64,000 bases of DNA from Luteolibacter arcticus (GTDB lineage Bacteria > Verrucomicrobiota > Verrucomicrobiia > Verrucomicrobiales > Akkermansiaceae), in contig NZ_JAPDDT010000010.1 of assembly GCF_025950235.1 (NCBI RefSeq), positions 1 through 64,000 on the forward strand, read 5' to 3'. The notes below the pieces were generated by a model that was not told where the DNA came from, did not search any database, and saw only the letters and a list, made by a program, of their open reading frames with translations. A program made the position numbers and the translations under genes. Shown here in pieces: positions 22,948 to 32,116 of the stretch (position 1 is the stretch's first letter; the number at the start of each line of letters is the position of its first letter).

Positions 22948-24939
22948 TTAGTCGGCAATCGGCGACCCGATCGTCACGGTGACCGTTGCCGGTGCAGAAT
23001 CCAAGCTGCCGTCGTTGGCCACGTAGCTGAAGCTAGTGCTGCCCACGAAACCGGCGGCCGGCTTTAATTTAAGATTCGGCACCTTACCGGTCAGCTTTCC
23101 GTTCTCCGGCTGGCTGGTCACCCGGAAGCTCAAGGAATCTCCATCCGCATCGGTCCCGCCCAAGGTGACCGACACCGCCTTCTTCACCGGCCCCTGAGTC
23201 ACCAACGTCTTGGCCACAGGCGCATGATTGTTCGGATTCACCACCAGGATCTTGATGACCGCCGGCTTGGAAGACGCGCCACCATCCTTGACCACGAAGC
23301 TCACCTGATCACTTCCGCGGAATCCCGGAGCGGATTGATAAAAGAGCGCCGGCGGAGTTCCTGTCACCACGCCGTTCTTCGGCTGCTTCGTGATCGCATA
23401 CGTGAGCGCATCGTGGTCCGTATCGAGGCCGGTCAAGGGCAGCAGGACACGCTCGCCCACGTTTGCGGTCACCTCTCCAGCCTGGGCCACCGGCTTCTGA
23501 TTCTTGCCTCGCACTCGCAGGGTGATCGTTCCCGGTTCGGAGACCAAGCTGCCATCACTCACGGTGTAGCGAATGCTCCACTGCCCCGCTCCCGCCGCCT
23601 TGTAGCTGAGATGAGGCGCCGTTCCGTTGAGCTTCCCTTTCGCGGGTGCCCCGAGGACTTGGTAGGTCAGTGAATCTCCATCCACATCCGAGCTCGGCAG
23701 CGTGAAGGCAATGGCACCGCCTTTCATCGTGAAGAACTCGGCATCTGCGGCCACCGGCACGTCATTCACCGGCGCGATGACCAGCGCCACCTGCGCCTCT
23801 TCTGAAAAAGCCGCGCGCTCCGCCCCGTCATCTGCCCGGAAGGTGAACTCATCGGCGCCGGTAGCATTCGCATTCGGCACATAGGTCCAGCCGGTCTCCG
23901 ATGCTTCCAGCACGCCCTTCGTCGGCGGGGTGACGATCTCGAATGTCAGCTCATCCCCATCCGCATCGCTGCCGGAAGGCGTGAATCCGAGCGGCGTGTC
24001 CTCCACTGCCGTCAGCGTCTGGCCGTCCGCCACCGGGGCGCGATTCGGATCCGCTTCCACCATGAACGAGCGCTCTTCCTCGCCCGCCTCCTCGACATAG
24101 AGGTGGGCATTGGAAACGGCAACGAAGCGCTGGATCTCAGTCCACGGATCGTCACCCGTCTTGCCAAGGATGGCGTAGCGGTTGCCCTTTGTTAGACCAG
24201 AGGCGAGGAATTCCAGAGCGCCGTCCACCGGCGTGGTCTGCCCGGAAAGCACGCGCGACTCGGCGTCGGTGAAAACTTCCATCCGGCTCTCGGACGTCAG
24301 CGATTGGGTCGTCACCGGCCCTCTCGGGGTTCCGTCGGGATTCTTGATCGTCGCTCCGTTGATGCTCTGGATGTGGGACACGTCCACCGACTTTGGTCCG
24401 CCGGGCGTGTAGCTATACACCGAGCTGCCATTTGCGGTGGATACCACGGTGCCCCCACCGGGACTGATCGCCGAGGAAGCCGTGTTCCATACAAACCGGA
24501 TCCGGCTCGCATTGCCCTGATAGGGATGAGCCGGGAACTGCGGATAGATCGGAAACGCCGTGGCATCTGTTGCCGGGATGTGAATGCGCAAATCCTCGTC
24601 CACGCCCGCACCTTCATTGACCGTCAATTTCCAGACACCGCCAGCATCCTCGATCCGCTCAAGGGGAACCGAGGCGCCGAAGCTCACGTTGCCGCTTCTG
24701 GCATCGCCGGTGATCGCATACTGGCCGCCTTGAGGGTCCTCAAGCACCGCGGTGCTAGCTGCGCCGAGTGCGAGCGTGCCCTCCGTAATCGAGACGGAGA
24801 TCCGCATCGACAGATCCTCCAGACCCTCTGCCTGGCGCGAACGATTGAGATAGTAGACGCTGCTGGAGATCGCCGCCTCCAGTCCAGCGGACGATACTGC
24901 CAGCAGCAGGCAGGAGAGGACTTGGGGTGAACAAAGCAT
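22948..24939 (-). CDS. Secreted protein with four cadherin-like repeats
   Basis: 663 aa from MLCSPQVLSCLLLAVSSAGL, with a signal peptide. The first ~300 residues form an unrecognised beta-rich region. Then come four ~90-residue Ig-like/cadherin-like modules, each starting N-x-x-PVA and carrying (D)xDGDxL(T/S)(F/Y) and P-x-x-G-x-(L/V): near NRAPVADGQTL, NDVPVAADAEF, NQKPVAQAGEV and NHAPVAKTLVT. The third reads DTDHDAL, a degenerate calcium site. It ends right after the fourth module, without a sorting anchor. The longest ORF adds 42 upstream residues with no signal character and is rejected. Confidence 0.82.
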   Translation of the reverse strand: MLCSPQVLSCLLLAVSSAGLEAAISSSVYYLNRSRQAEGLEDLSMRISVSITEGTLALGAASTAVLEDPQGGQYAITGDARSGNVSFGASVPLERIEDAGGVWKLTVNEGAGVDEDLRIHIPATDATAFPIYPQFPAHPYQGNASRIRFVWNTASSAISPGGGTVVSTANGSSVYSYTPGGPKSVDVSHIQSINGATIKNPDGTPRGPVTTQSLTSESRMEVFTDAESRVLSGQTTPVDGALEFLASGLTKGNRYAILGKTGDDPWTEIQRFVAVSNAHLYVEEAGEEERSFMVEADPNRAPVADGQTLTAVEDTPLGFTPSGSDADGDELTFEIVTPPTKGVLEASETGWTYVPNANATGADEFTFRADDGAERAAFSEEAQVALVIAPVNDVPVAADAEFFTMKGGAIAFTLPSSDVDGDSLTYQVLGAPAKGKLNGTAPHLSYKAAGAGQWSIRYTVSDGSLVSEPGTITLRVRGKNQKPVAQAGEVTANVGERVLLPLTGLDTDHDALTYAITKQPKNGVVTGTPPALFYQSAPGFRGSDQVSFVVKDGGASSKPAVIKILVVNPNNHAPVAKTLVTQGPVKKAVSVTLGGTDADGDSLSFRVTSQPENGKLTGKVPNLKLKPAAGFVGSTSFSYVANDGSLDSAPATVTVTIGSPIAD

Positions 24940-25079
24940 TGGATGATAGTCCGGACGCCTTAAATTTATGTCAACGCTTGGCAGGGGCGATTGGGGTACG
25001 AGATATGGGTATTGACAACCCCATTCAATGACCTCGGCGGGGACTTGGCAAAGCTCCCGGCGCAATTCATCGTCCGCCC

Positions 25080-25709
25080 ATGCTCCGTCTCCTGACCGTC
25101 CTCACACTGGCGCTCTCGTCCTGCAGCTCTGCGGGGAAATCCAAAAAGGGAGGAGCTGCCTACCAACCGGAGGAAGGCGACATCCTCTTCCAATCGCTGC
25201 CCAATCCGATGGGGATGGATCTGGTGGATGCCATCGAGGGCTCGACCCACTCGCCCTATTCGCACTGCGGCATGGTCTTCCAGGAAGGCGGCAAGTGGAA
25301 GGTGATCGAGGCCATCGGACCGGTAAAGATCACGCCGCTGGAAAGCTACATCGAGCGTGGCCGAGGCAAGAAGGTGTGGGCCTACCGACTCGCTGAGAAG
25401 AAGCGCAAGCACGTGCCCGCCGCGCTGGCCGCGATGCGCAAGGACATTGGCAAGCCCTATGACCCGCGCTATCGCTTCGACGATCAGGCGATCTATTGCA
25501 CCGAGCTGATCTGGCGCGGCTGGAAAGCCGCCACCGGCGAGGAACTCGGCACCGCCGTTACCCTCGGCAGCCTGGACTGGAGACCTTATCAACCGGTGAT
25601 CGAGGCGATCGAAGGCCGCGGCAATCTGCCACTCGAACGCGAGATGATCACCCCGCGGGACATGGCCAAGGCGAAGGAACTCACGCAGGTGTTCCCGGTG
25701 GAGGAGTGA
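25080..25709 (+). CDS. YiiX-like lipoprotein, permuted papain-fold (NlpC/P60 superfamily)
   Basis: 209 aa. The signal peptide ends in the lipobox LSSC (Cys15). GDILFQSLPNP, the His motif SPYSHCGMVF and the Cys motif AIYCTELIWRGWK are in the order typical of YiiX/YebB-type permuted papain-fold hydrolases. These are amidases or peptidases of unknown substrate, often at the cell envelope. It converges with another NlpC/P60-type gene, the two stop codons being only 2 bases apart. Confidence 0.8.
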   Translation: MLRLLTVLTLALSSCSSAGKSKKGGAAYQPEEGDILFQSLPNPMGMDLVDAIEGSTHSPYSHCGMVFQEGGKWKVIEAIGPVKITPLESYIERGRGKKVWAYRLAEKKRKHVPAALAAMRKDIGKPYDPRYRFDDQAIYCTELIWRGWKAATGEELGTAVTLGSLDWRPYQPVIEAIEGRGNLPLEREMITPRDMAKAKELTQVFPVEE

Positions 25710-25711
25710 TG

Positions 25712-26416
25712 TCACTCAAAGACCGACCAGCGGTGAATCGAGACCTTGGAGCGGAACCAAGGATTATCGACTTGGTCGGGGCGAGCGATGATAACCTTGC
25801 CCGGTCCCGGGTCGGACTGAATCCAATCGCCGCCGCCGAGATGAATCATCACGTGATTGCCGCCGCCCGTTACGGCAAGGTCTCCGGGATGAATGAGTGC
25901 GGGGTCCAGCTTCCATAACGGCCCCTCGATTCCGGCGGGGCGAGTGAAGCCTCGATACCCTTCACCCATCGCCTTGGCGCTGGTGTCGTACCACCACTGC
26001 TCTAGCCACATCCGTGCTGCCCGGCCATTGCCACGCACCGCCTGGTCAAGCAAGGCATCACGCAAGCCCCGCCGCGGCAGCCCGGAGCAATCAATACCGC
26101 GCTGACCTTCGCCACCCCAGACATAGCGCGTGCCTTCAAAGCTCCGCATCGAAGACAAGTAGCGGTCTGTTAGCCTGTCCCGGTCCAGTTCCCGGCCCGG
26201 CATCACCAGGGGCAGCCCCGCAAGCAATGACAGGCAAAGGAACGCCATCCGCCATGGCTTCCGCTCCCACGCCAGCATCAACAATCCCGCCCACACCACC
26301 GCCAAAGCCAACGGCAGGCCGTAGCGAAGCCAACCATTGTGCAACGGTTGCCAGAGCAAGTAGGCCGCCAAGGCACCCGCATAGAGAACAAGCCGGATCG
26401 AGAACTTCCGCGACAT
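25712..26416 (-). CDS. Membrane-anchored NlpC/P60-type hydrolase
   Basis: 234 aa. Two to three N-terminal hydrophobic helices (RLVLYAGALAAYLLW, YGLPLALAVVWAGLLMLAW, MAFLCLSLLAGLPLVM) hold a periplasmic domain. The NlpC/P60 nucleophile motif is GIDCSGLPRRGLRDALL (about 107-123), and the His is likely in GGGNHVMIHLGGG. A Tyr/Trp-rich YVWGGEGQRG precedes the Cys as in YVWGG motifs of P60 endopeptidases. A cell-wall gamma-D-Glu-diamino acid hydrolase role is inferred. It converges with the other papain-like gene. Confidence 0.75.
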   Translation of the reverse strand: MSRKFSIRLVLYAGALAAYLLWQPLHNGWLRYGLPLALAVVWAGLLMLAWERKPWRMAFLCLSLLAGLPLVMPGRELDRDRLTDRYLSSMRSFEGTRYVWGGEGQRGIDCSGLPRRGLRDALLDQAVRGNGRAARMWLEQWWYDTSAKAMGEGYRGFTRPAGIEGPLWKLDPALIHPGDLAVTGGGNHVMIHLGGGDWIQSDPGPGKVIIARPDQVDNPWFRSKVSIHRWSVFE

Positions 26417-26909
26417 CCAGACAGCCTCGTCCTGCCAGGCCGAGGCATTCCAGACTCATCCGAAGCTTCACCAAGAATTCACCGCCGCTCCATCCAACCT
26501 CCAACGCCCGCCAACAAGTGTAAGTAGTCCCGGCTTCAGCCGGACGAAGCACGTGCAGCGTGCCATCCACCTAAAGCAGAGCGTGCTCGTTCCTTGCCCA
26601 CCTGAAGCCGAGACACTCACCCTTCCCTTCAAGCCGGCTAGAATTCGGCAACGCCTTTCAACTTGCCCGCGATGGTTCCCCGGCTACGGTAGGGCCTTCA
26701 TGCATCCGCATCCCGCCAGCCTTGCCCACGATATCACCCGCCTTCCGGCGCGGTGCGGTGGCGGCTGGTGCGCGCACCGGCTCGCCGCCTTCCGGGGCTG
26801 AGCGGACAAGCTCTTTGAAACGGGATCCTTCCCGAGCTTGTCCTGCCTTGCGTTCCCTTTGAACCCGCCTCCCGGCCATTGCCGGAAAGGCCCCACCTTG
26901 TTTTTTGTT
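26417..26909. other. 493-base intergenic region with small hairpins
   Basis: No convincing gene on either strand. A REP-like palindrome GTCCCGGCTTCAGCCGGAC is at 26527-26545, followed by the hairpin GCACG/CGTGC (26549-26563). Further on, GGTGCGCGCACC forms a 12-bp palindrome near 26769. The last 100 bases form a leader before the rnk-like gene that ends in a T-rich tract just before its ATG. I did not recognise a known structured RNA. Confidence 0.5.
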
Positions 26910-27311
26910 ATGAACTCGCTTCGACTGTTCGACGCGGACGGGCATGCCCGACTCCGCCATCTTCTTGATACCACCGACACACCCCGCCCGACGCCGGATC
27001 AGCGCAAGCTGCTGGCCGCCTTGTTAGAAGAAAGCTCCATCACCCGGAACCCGGACGAACTCGCCAACCGCATCGCTCCCGGCGACCGGGTCCTGCTGGT
27101 TTCTCCGGATGACCCGCGTGACTGGTACGAACTTGAACTCGTGATGCCCCACGACGCCGACGTCGATGCCGACCGCATCTCGCTGCTCACCCCGCTCGGC
27201 CTTGCCCTGCTCGGTCAGCGCAAGGGAGCAATCGTCGCGTGGGAAGTTCCCGCCGGGATGCGGGAGATGAAGATCGAATCGATCGTCAAGTTGGCCAGCG
27301 CCTTGGCATGA
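26910..27311 (+). CDS. Rnk-like GreA/GreB C-terminal domain protein
   Basis: 133 aa from MNSLRLFDADGHARLRHLLD. The C-terminal 85 residues have the FKBP-like GreA/GreB_C fold signature: RIAPGDRVLLVSPDD, YELELVMPHDADVDADRIS, and TPLGLALLGQRKGAIVAWEV. This matches Rnk, a nucleoside-diphosphate-kinase regulator that binds RNA polymerase through this domain. The short N-terminal helix fits Rnk rather than full-length GreA. A longer start 24 codons upstream is possible but adds a non-family segment. Confidence 0.8.
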   Translation: MNSLRLFDADGHARLRHLLDTTDTPRPTPDQRKLLAALLEESSITRNPDELANRIAPGDRVLLVSPDDPRDWYELELVMPHDADVDADRISLLTPLGLALLGQRKGAIVAWEVPAGMREMKIESIVKLASALA

Positions 27312-27316
27312 GCATC

Positions 27317-27355
27317 GTGACGAGGGTGGAGCGCCATCGTTCCATCCTCGCTCAC
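27317..27355. terminator. Hairpin between convergent rnk-like and DUF2459 genes
   Basis: GTGACGAGGGTGGA pairs with TCCATCCTCGCTCAC (one bulge, one mismatch) around a 10-base loop. It lies 6 bases after the rnk-like stop and overlaps the last codon of the opposing gene, so it could serve both directions. No strong T run. Confidence 0.45.
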
Positions 27356-28086
27356 CTTCCCGCCGGCTTCGGCTCATCCGTCTCCGGATCCCAGATCTTC
27401 ACAAACCCATTCTGCGGCGAAGTCGCCTGGCGGACCAATCCGTTTGCAGAAAGCGCGGAGCCGGTATTGATCGAGTAGCCGCAGCTTTGCAGCGACTGGG
27501 CGGTCCAGACGTTGCAAATACGAGGGAAGTAGTAGGAGTAGTTGTCCGGGCAGCGGATCAGGCGACCGTCACCCCAACTCGAGGGAGCCACCGTCTCAGG
27601 CGTGCCGTCCGGCCGTTTCGCGGCGCAACCATTGAGGAAGGCGGCGAGCGCCGGACCGCTCGAGCGCGGGACATCGGCAATGAAGACCTTCTGGTGATGG
27701 CAGACCTGCTCGACCTTCCAGTCGATGGGGATGATTTCCATCACCGATGGCGAAGGCGTGCAGAGCGCGCGGAAGACCTGGAACGGATTGAGCCAGCGCT
27801 GTTGCACATAGGCGGTCTTCTCGCCCCAGCTCATGGTCACCCACTTGGGATTGCCGGTCTCATGCGGCTTCACGTAGCCACTTTCCTCCAGCCATTTCAG
27901 GTCGAAGACGAGCGCGGTGTGAAGACTGTCGGAGAGCAGGTAGATCGGCACCGTATCCGCCGAGGCCGCCACCGGCATCGTGCGGGTCTCGACGCGCTGG
28001 CGCGACACTTCCGGCACCGGCAAATGCATGGCGCAGGACGCCAGCAGGATCGCCGGCAGCAGCAGGATGAAGCGGAGCAGCGACAT
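27352..28086 (-). CDS. DUF2459-like lipoprotein
   Basis: 244 aa from MSLLRFILLLPAILLASCAM; lipobox LASC with Cys18. The mature part has IYLLSDSLHTALVFDLKWLE and VTMSWGEKTAYVQQRW, matching the DUF2459 pattern (a conserved His after the first strand, then WGEK/WGD). The function is unknown; the family resembles papain-like or envelope-associated proteins. The Cys-rich end (PRICNVWTAQSLQSCGYSIN) is typical. It follows ppnP by 35 bases on the same strand, so the two may be co-transcribed. Confidence 0.75.
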   Translation of the reverse strand: MSLLRFILLLPAILLASCAMHLPVPEVSRQRVETRTMPVAASADTVPIYLLSDSLHTALVFDLKWLEESGYVKPHETGNPKWVTMSWGEKTAYVQQRWLNPFQVFRALCTPSPSVMEIIPIDWKVEQVCHHQKVFIADVPRSSGPALAAFLNGCAAKRPDGTPETVAPSSWGDGRLIRCPDNYSYYFPRICNVWTAQSLQSCGYSINTGSALSANGLVRQATSPQNGFVKIWDPETDEPKPAGR

Positions 28087-28121
28087 GGCGCGGGCGGCAA
28101 TAGCGTCCCCGGCGGCCTCAA

Positions 28122-28454
28122 TCAAGGCGTGCCGAAGGAGCAGATGTATTCGCAGGGTTCGCCGGCCACGCGGATGGTGAAGCCGCTGTTGCCGGGGACA
28201 TCGAAGGAATTGCCGGCGGAAATCGCCAGCGTCTCGCTGGTGCCATCGAGCACCACCTCACATGCGCCGGCGGTGATTTCCATCACCTCCGAATCGGCAG
28301 TGCCGAAGTGAAATTCACCCGGAAAGATCACCCCGAGCGACTTCTTGCGGCCGTCTGCGAGAATCAAGGAGTGCGAGACGACCTTGCCATCGAAATAGAT
28401 GTTGGCCTTGGTCGAGACGGTGACCCCGGCGAAGGAAGATGGGAGCATGTTCAT
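28122..28454 (-). CDS. ppnP: Pyrimidine/purine nucleoside phosphorylase PpnP
   Basis: 110 aa small cupin (DUF1255/YaiE). The family pattern is easy to follow: IYFDGKVVSHSL, SLGVIFPGEFHFGTADSEVM, AGACEVVLDG, SFDVPGNSGFTIRV, and the end EYICSFG. In E. coli PpnP cleaves several nucleosides by phosphorolysis. Start choice: MNMLPSSF at 28454 or MLPSSF two codons later; the longer ORF from 28511 is rejected because of family length. Confidence 0.9.
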   Translation of the reverse strand: MNMLPSSFAGVTVSTKANIYFDGKVVSHSLILADGRKKSLGVIFPGEFHFGTADSEVMEITAGACEVVLDGTSETLAISAGNSFDVPGNSGFTIRVAGEPCEYICSFGTP

Positions 28455-28572
28455 GTCAGAGAGTGTCGAAGGGCTTTGCCTTGAGGTAGACGCGTTCGTG
28501 AGAACGCGCAAGGGAGGGTGGAGATGGCCCTACCCGCAGCTTCCGCGATATCACCACCGCGCCCACGGAAAA

Positions 28573-29325
28573 TTAGAGGATGTCGAGGAGTTCCACGTCG
28601 AAGACCAGCATGCCAGCGGGCGCGCCGGGAGGCGGGTTGGTGCCGTAGGCGAGGTTCGCAGGGATCCAGAAGCGACGCTTCTCGCCGCCCACCATGAGCT
28701 GCACGCCTTCGGTCCAACCGGGAATCACGCCATTGAGCGGGAAGTCGATCGATTCACCGCGGACGACCGAGCTGTCGAAGAGTTTGCCGTCCGTGGTCCA
28801 GCCGGAATAGTGCACCTCCACCCGGTCCGTCGCCTTCGGGTGACGGGAGCCATTGCCGGGAGACAGGACTTTCGAGGCGAGACCGCTGGCGGTCTTCACG
28901 GCATCGGCCGGAGGCGCGGCGACGTCTTCCGGCACCGGCGGGGGCTCGGGAGCCTTCTTGATGTCGAAAAGCTCCACATCGAAGACGAGCATACCCTTCG
29001 GCGCACCGCCGCGCGGGTTTTCCCCGTAGGCAAGGTTGGCGGGGATCCAGAAGCGGCGCTTTTCGCCGGTCACCATGAGCTGCAGGCCCTCGGTCCAGCC
29101 GGCGATGACGCCGTCGAGCGGAAAGGAAATCGTCTTGCCGCGCTCCACCGAGCTGTCGAACAGCTTTCCGTCGGTGGTCCAGCCGGAGTAGTGGACGGTC
29201 ACGGTGTCGGCCGGGCCCGGCTTGTCGCTGCCGCTGCCGGCTTCGATGACTTTCGACGCCAAGCCCGTCGGGCTTTGGATGGCATCAGCGGGCGGGGCGG
29301 CGACGTCGGCAGGAGCAGCGGGCAT
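28573..29325 (-). CDS. Tandem FKBP-type peptidyl-prolyl isomerase
   Basis: 250 aa with two FKBP domains (about residues 20-120 and 145-250) joined by a Pro-rich linker (APEPPPVPEDVAAPPADA). Both carry VHYSGWTTDGKLFDSS, FPL(D/N)GVI(A/P)GWTEG and RRFWIPANLAYG. The two halves are nearly identical in their cores, a sign of a recent internal duplication. No signal peptide from the chosen start MPAAPADVA, so probably cytoplasmic; an upstream start at 29412 lies within the preceding gene. It follows the DUF3817 gene by 34 bases. Confidence 0.9.
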   Translation of the reverse strand: MPAAPADVAAPPADAIQSPTGLASKVIEAGSGSDKPGPADTVTVHYSGWTTDGKLFDSSVERGKTISFPLDGVIAGWTEGLQLMVTGEKRRFWIPANLAYGENPRGGAPKGMLVFDVELFDIKKAPEPPPVPEDVAAPPADAVKTASGLASKVLSPGNGSRHPKATDRVEVHYSGWTTDGKLFDSSVVRGESIDFPLNGVIPGWTEGVQLMVGGEKRRFWIPANLAYGTNPPPGAPAGMLVFDVELLDIL

Positions 29326-29359
29326 GGCGGCGGGAGGGTTGGCCCGTAGCGACGGCCTG

Positions 29360-29686
29360 TCAATCCGCCGGATCTTCCGATCGTGTCGCCCCTTCCTCAA
29401 GGCGGCGGTCAATGAGAAATGGACCGAACGGAATCAGCGAGGCGAGGAAAGCGAGCGCCGACCGTTTGGTGGTCAGCGCCTTGCTTCCCCATGCTTGGAA
29501 GATCACCAGCAGGAAAAGCAGGAAGAGCACGCCGTGGATCATGCCCGTGATGCGCACCGCCATGGGCATGTCCGCGATATACTTCAGGGGCATGGCAATG
29601 CCGAGCAGGACAAGGAACGAAACGCCTTCCAACATGCCGACGAGGCGGACACGGCCAACAGGATCGCGCAGATCGGGAGCACTCAT
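29360..29686 (-). CDS. DUF3817 integral membrane protein
   Basis: 108 aa from MSAPDLRDPVGRVRLVGMLE. Three predicted helices: VGMLEGVSFLVLLGIAMPLK, ITGMIHGVLFLLFLLVIFQA and ALAFLASLIPFGPFLIDRRL, which are the family's hallmark segments (AMPLKY...P, G-x-x-HG, PFGPF-x-x-(D)RRL). Function unknown. The ORF extends 32 codons upstream, but family length favours this start. Same strand as and just upstream of the tandem FKBP gene. Confidence 0.85.
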   Translation of the reverse strand: MSAPDLRDPVGRVRLVGMLEGVSFLVLLGIAMPLKYIADMPMAVRITGMIHGVLFLLFLLVIFQAWGSKALTTKRSALAFLASLIPFGPFLIDRRLEEGATRSEDPAD

Positions 29687-29878
29687 GACGGGGCCGAGGG
29701 GAGCAGCGGGCGCGCCGATGTCAATCGCGCGGAGGATGAACGAGGCACCAGCCACCCAAGGGAAATCCATAAATCGGGTCATAGATAAAAAGAGAACGCC
29801 GTTCCTTGTGGATCTGGAACGACGTGTTTAAAACCGCGAGGACCGTTGCAAAATACCTCCCTCCCCGAACTGCGTTTC

Positions 29879-31102
29879 ATGAACTCCCGACTCGTCGCCT
29901 GCTCCCTAGGCTTGATCGCCCCGCTTTGCCACGGGGCTGGCTTCCAACTCCACGAACGCTCCGCAGCCGGCCTCGGGCGGGCATTCTCCGGCGAAGCGGC
30001 GATGGGAGACGACGCCACGGTGATCGCGTCGAACCCGGCCGGCATGGTCTTGTTAGAAGACGAGTGGTCGTTCGCGATCGGGGCCAGCGGGATCTTTCCC
30101 GAGGTGGAGGTCAGCGGGATCTACACGCCGCCTGCGCCCGCGCCACCGGGCACGGTGATCCCCGCCCCTGCGGGCAATGTCTCGGACGACGCCTACCTGC
30201 CCTACCTCTACCTCGCCAAGCGGATCAACGACCACCTCAGCTTCGGCTTCGGCGCCTACACCACCTTCGGCCTCAAGTCCGACTATCCCCTCGCCTTCCC
30301 GGCGCGGACGATCGCCGATTTCAGCGAGCTCGTTTCCATCAATCTCAATCCCTCGCTCGCCTGGCGGATCAATGATCAGTGGTCAGTGGGTGCCGGCTAC
30401 GATGCGCTGCATGGCGAGGGCACGCTGGTGGCCAGCCTGCCTTCCACCTTGCCCGCGCTGGATCTGGCTGGCGACGATTGGGGCCACGGCTTCAATGTCG
30501 GCGTGCTGTTCGAGGCGACGGAAAGCACACGCTTCGGACTGCACTATCGCTCGAAGATCGACTTGGATCTGGAAGGCCGCGTGATCTCGGTGATTCCCGC
30601 GTTCAATGGCCCGGGAACGCTTTCGGTCGAACTTCCCGCGAGCGTGGAATTCAGCGCCGTACATGATTTCAATGACTGGTCCATCCACGGCGACGTGATG
30701 TGGACGGATTGGAGCGTTTTCCAAGAGCTCGCACCCTACATCCCCGGTGCACCGGCCCAGCCGCCCGTCACCGAGGAAAACTGGAAGGACTCGTGGCGCT
30801 TCGCCCTCGGCACCACCTGGCGGGCGAGCGAAACGTGGACCTTCCGCGCCGGTATCGCGTATGATCGCTCACCGGTGGGCGAGGCAAATCTCACGCTGCG
30901 CATCCCCGACGCAGACCGCCTGTGGCTGAGCGCCGGCTTCTCGTGGGAGTTCTCCCCCTGCTGGACGCTCGATTTCGGCTACACCCACATCATGGCCGAC
31001 GATGTCTTCATCAACGATGGCAGTGCGGCGACGGGCACCTTCCAGGGCAAGGCCTCCGGCAGCGGCGATATCGTCTCGCTCGGCATTTCGGCCGGCTTCT
31101 GA
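29879..31102 (+). CDS. FadL/TodX-type outer-membrane transport protein
   Basis: 407 aa from MNSRLVACSLGLIAPLCHGA, with a signal peptide. The N-terminus of the mature protein, GFQLHERSAAGLGRAFSGEA, then ATVIASNPAGMVLL, is the FadL hatch signature (NPAG motif). Alternating beta strands follow to an aromatic C-terminal end (VSLGISAGF), as expected for an outer-membrane barrel. It would import long-chain fatty acids or other hydrophobic compounds. It stands alone: no fad genes adjacent, but hprK follows after 50 bases. Confidence 0.9.
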   Translation: MNSRLVACSLGLIAPLCHGAGFQLHERSAAGLGRAFSGEAAMGDDATVIASNPAGMVLLEDEWSFAIGASGIFPEVEVSGIYTPPAPAPPGTVIPAPAGNVSDDAYLPYLYLAKRINDHLSFGFGAYTTFGLKSDYPLAFPARTIADFSELVSINLNPSLAWRINDQWSVGAGYDALHGEGTLVASLPSTLPALDLAGDDWGHGFNVGVLFEATESTRFGLHYRSKIDLDLEGRVISVIPAFNGPGTLSVELPASVEFSAVHDFNDWSIHGDVMWTDWSVFQELAPYIPGAPAQPPVTEENWKDSWRFALGTTWRASETWTFRAGIAYDRSPVGEANLTLRIPDADRLWLSAGFSWEFSPCWTLDFGYTHIMADDVFINDGSAATGTFQGKASGSGDIVSLGISAGF

Positions 31103-31152
31103 CCGCTTTTGCCATCGCCACCCCCCGGTTGCCACGCTACGCTCAAAGTCGA

Positions 31153-32106
31153 ATGACACCCCGCGTCAAGCAAACGGCCTCGATCACCATTGGAGAGTTT
31201 TTCGAGCGCCATGCGACGGCGTTGTCGCTGACCCTGTTAGGAGAGAAGCACGGCTTCGAGCGGCCGATCAGCGAGCCCGCGCCCAACCGGCCCGGCCTCG
31301 CGCTCGCCGGCTTCTTCAGCTACTTCGCGAAGAAGCGCATCCAGGTGCTGGGGAATTCCGAGATCTCCTACCTGAAGAAACTCACCCCACAGATGAGTGC
31401 GGAGCGTCTCCGCCGCATGTGCGAGCGCGACATCCCAGGTATCGTCGTTTCGCGCGGCGCGGCGCTTTCCGAGGAGCACATGAAGATCGCGGCGGAGCAC
31501 CGCATCCCGGTCTTCGGCACCACGCTGGTGACCATGAAGTTCCTCAATGCCGCCACGCTGCGGCTGGAGCACGAGTTCGCGCCGAACGTCACCATGCACG
31601 GCTGCATGGTGGACCTGCGCGGCATCGGCGTGCTGATCATCGGCAAGAGCGGCGCCGGCAAGAGCGAGACCGCCATCGGCCTGATCGAGCGCGGCGGCGC
31701 GCTGGTCGCCGATGACATGGTGCGGATCAAACTCGTCGGCGGCGAGCTGAACGCCTCCGCCCCCGCCCTTTCCCGCGGCTATCTCGAAATCCGCGGCATC
31801 GGCATCGTCAACGTCGCCAATCTCTACGGTCTCGCCTCGATCCGCCCGGAAAAGCGCCTCGATCTGGTGGTCACCTTGATCGCCCACGCCGACCAGAACG
31901 AAATCGACCGCCTCGGCCTGCAGCCGAAGTCCTACGAAATCCTCGGCCAACCGGTGCCGCACGTGGAAGTCCCCGTCGCCCCCGGCCGCGACACCGCCCG
32001 CATGGTGGCCATCGCCGCACTGGACCAGCAGCTCCGCCGGCTGGGCTACAACATGGCCGATGAGTTCAACCAGCGCTTGCTCCGCCACATGGCGGGAGAG
32101 GTGTGA
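31153..32106 (+). CDS. hprK: HPr kinase/phosphorylase
   Basis: 317 aa from MTPRVKQTASITIGEFFERH, close to the 310-aa norm. The N-terminal domain ends with FGTTLVTMKFLNAATLRLEH. The P-loop IGKSGAGKSE is at about 162-171, VADDMVRI near 190 carries the catalytic Asp pair, and the HprK signature region is EIRGIGIVNVANLYG (about 213-227). It phosphorylates and dephosphorylates Ser46 of HPr in response to metabolites. ptsH converges on it 211 bases away and ptsI follows, so the regulatory trio is clustered. The long ORF start inside fadL is rejected. Confidence 0.94.
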   Translation: MTPRVKQTASITIGEFFERHATALSLTLLGEKHGFERPISEPAPNRPGLALAGFFSYFAKKRIQVLGNSEISYLKKLTPQMSAERLRRMCERDIPGIVVSRGAALSEEHMKIAAEHRIPVFGTTLVTMKFLNAATLRLEHEFAPNVTMHGCMVDLRGIGVLIIGKSGAGKSETAIGLIERGGALVADDMVRIKLVGGELNASAPALSRGYLEIRGIGIVNVANLYGLASIRPEKRLDLVVTLIAHADQNEIDRLGLQPKSYEILGQPVPHVEVPVAPGRDTARMVAIAALDQQLRRLGYNMADEFNQRLLRHMAGEV

Positions 32107-32116
32107 TTGGGGAAAA

